Source of the DNA: an uncultured Pirellulaceae bacterium
GTDB lineage: Bacteria > Planctomycetota > Planctomycetia > Pirellulales > Pirellulaceae
DNA: 6,051 bases
NCBI GenBank assembly: GCA_934255105.1
Contig: CAKQNH010000322.1
Location: forward strand, 1-6,051
Reading direction: 5' to 3'
Below, piece by piece: positions 4,851 through 6,051 of the stretch; position 1 is the first letter of the stretch, and each line of letters opens with the position of its first letter. Both the position numbers and the translations under genes were made by a program. The notes beneath the pieces were generated by a model, which worked only from the letters and a program-made list of their open reading frames with translations, searched no databases and had not been told where the DNA came from.

Positions 4851-6051
4851 CTACTTGATCACCATCAGCAAATCACCGGCGGCGACCTGCGAACCCGACT
4901 TGATAAGCAATTGGACGACTTCCCCTTCGCGCTCAGCATTTATTGTAGTCTCCATCTTCATGGCTTCGAGGGCCAGCAATTTATCTCCCGCATTGACGCG
5001 GTCCCCCTGTTTGACAGCCACTCCGATAACCATCCCCGGCATATTGGCCGCCACGTGCGTCGGATCGGTGGGATCGGCTTTGATCGTCTGCGATTGTGGG
5101 CTATCGAGCGACCTGTCGATAACTTCAACCTCGCGCGGCTGACCGTTGAGTTCAAAGAACACAGTCCGCGTGCCATCGGGCTTGGGTTCGCCGGTAGCCA
5201 AAAAGCGAATAATCAGTCGCTTGCCCTCCTCGATGTCGACCGAAACCTCTTCGGCCGAATCTGGACCGTAGAAGAAAAATGGAGTCGGCAACATGCTCAC
5301 ATCGCCATAGGCCTTGAAATGTTCGATGAAGTCTTCATAGACTTTGGGATACAGGATGTGCGTGATGCACTCGCGATCGGTGGCGGTTCGCTCGAGAAGC
5401 TTGGTCAGCTTGGCGCGTGTTCCCTCCAGGTCGGCCGCAGGCAGCGAAGCACCCGGCCGACCGTCGACTAGTGGACGGTCGCGGAGCACTGCTTTGACAA
5501 CCTGTGGTGGAAAGCCACCCGGTGGTTGGCCCATCATGCCGCTGAGCAGATCGATCACCGAGGCCGGCGGGGACAAGTCGCGTTCGGATTTCAACACATC
5601 CTCGGCTGACAAATTGCCGGCTACCATGAACAGCGCCATGTCGCCGACCGCCTTGGACGTGGGAGTCACTTTGACGATATCGCCGAACATCTGATTCACA
5701 TCAGCGTAGACTCGGCAGACTTCCGCCCAGCGATCGGCCAGCCCCAGTGCGCGTGCTTGATGGTATAGGTTGGTGTACTGTCCACCGGGCATCTCATGCT
5801 CGTACAAAGCGCCGTCGGCGGCCAGAGCTTCGCTTTCGAACGGCAGGTAGAATTCGCGAACCGATTTCCAATAATTGGATAGTTCGCTGAGCGCCTGGGT
5901 GCCCAGTTGGCTTTGCTGGGGTCCAAACCGCAGCGCTTCCACCAAGGTATTCAAGTTGACCTGCGAGGTCCCGCCGGACAGGCTGGCCAGTGCGCCATCG
6001 GCCACGTCTAGCCCTTCTTCGGTAGCAGCCAGAATCGAGGCGGCTTGGATG
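4851..6051 (-). CDS. pyc: Pyruvate carboxylase, C-terminal part (N-terminus beyond window edge)
   Basis: Pyruvate carboxylase is a biotin enzyme that makes oxaloacetate from pyruvate, bicarbonate and ATP in the cytoplasm. The frame enters open at the right edge and gives 399 residues before TAG (4853-4851). An in-frame GTG at 6005 is internal, because the codons before it (IQAASILAA) are already typical carboxyltransferase sequence. Residues 1 to about 310 cover the end of the carboxyltransferase domain and its C-terminal extension, with DMALFMVAGNL, MMGQPPGGFP, YGDVSMLPTPFFFYG and the TVFFELNGQPREVEV stretch. The final 75 or so residues are the biotin carrier domain, with EAMKMET; the biotinylated Lys is residue 365 of the fragment (codon 4958-4956), 34 residues before the C-terminus. 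The single-chain arrangement of these parts favours pyruvate carboxylase over an oxaloacetate decarboxylase alpha subunit. The biotin carboxylase half is not visible. The acidic-protein gene follows after 34 bp. Confidence 0.93.
   Translation of the reverse strand, partial: IQAASILAATEEGLDVADGALASLSGGTSQVNLNTLVEALRFGPQQSQLGTQALSELSNYWKSVREFYLPFESEALAADGALYEHEMPGGQYTNLYHQARALGLADRWAEVCRVYADVNQMFGDIVKVTPTSKAVGDMALFMVAGNLSAEDVLKSERDLSPPASVIDLLSGMMGQPPGGFPPQVVKAVLRDRPLVDGRPGASLPAADLEGTRAKLTKLLERTATDRECITHILYPKVYEDFIEHFKAYGDVSMLPTPFFFYGPDSAEEVSVDIEEGKRLIIRFLATGEPKPDGTRTVFFELNGQPREVEVIDRSLDSPQSQTIKADPTDPTHVAANMPGMVIGVAVKQGDRVNAGDKLLALEAMKMETTINAEREGEVVQLLIKSGSQVAAGDLLMVIK

Overview
The window looks like a chromosomal segment of a planctomycete, most likely of the Pirellulaceae (Rhodopirellula-like). 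The basis is moderately high GC, weak or absent Shine-Dalgarno sites on several genes, a signal-peptidase-like protein with a zinc-ribbon-like insertion of a kind I associate with planctomycetes, hairpin-rich intergenic repeats, and an acidic hypothetical protein. The taxon is an inference; no rRNA or other marker gene is present.

Layout. At the left edge, on the minus strand, is the N-terminal 289 codons of an S26 (signal peptidase I)-like protein that runs out of the window; it is preceded by a lipoprotein-like leader. A divergent intergenic region of about 230 bp separates it from leuC, on the plus strand, and holds a candidate promoter and two inverted repeats. leuC (473 aa) and leuD (196 aa) encode the two subunits of isopropylmalate isomerase (leucine biosynthesis). 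They are separated by 191 bp of repeat-rich DNA: a 9-bp tandem repeat, a hairpin, and two identical 15-bp copies 68 bp apart. Downstream of leuD is a 300-bp convergent intergenic region packed with at least four palindromes, including a 22-bp inverted repeat.

The right half is on the minus strand: the C-terminal 399 residues of pyruvate carboxylase (end of the carboxyltransferase region plus the biotin carrier domain), entering from the right edge, followed after 34 bp by a 403-aa very acidic protein of unknown function with its own strong ribosome binding site. These two are probably co-transcribed.

Metabolic logic: LeuCD isomerises 2-isopropylmalate, and pyruvate carboxylase makes oxaloacetate from pyruvate. 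Both draw on pyruvate, but they lie in opposite orientation and nothing in the sequence shows co-regulation. The least explained parts are the acidic protein, the modified S26 protein and the palindromic intergenic DNA. I see no CRISPR array, tRNA, rRNA, transposase or phage gene, and I did not find a convincing new multi-gene system.
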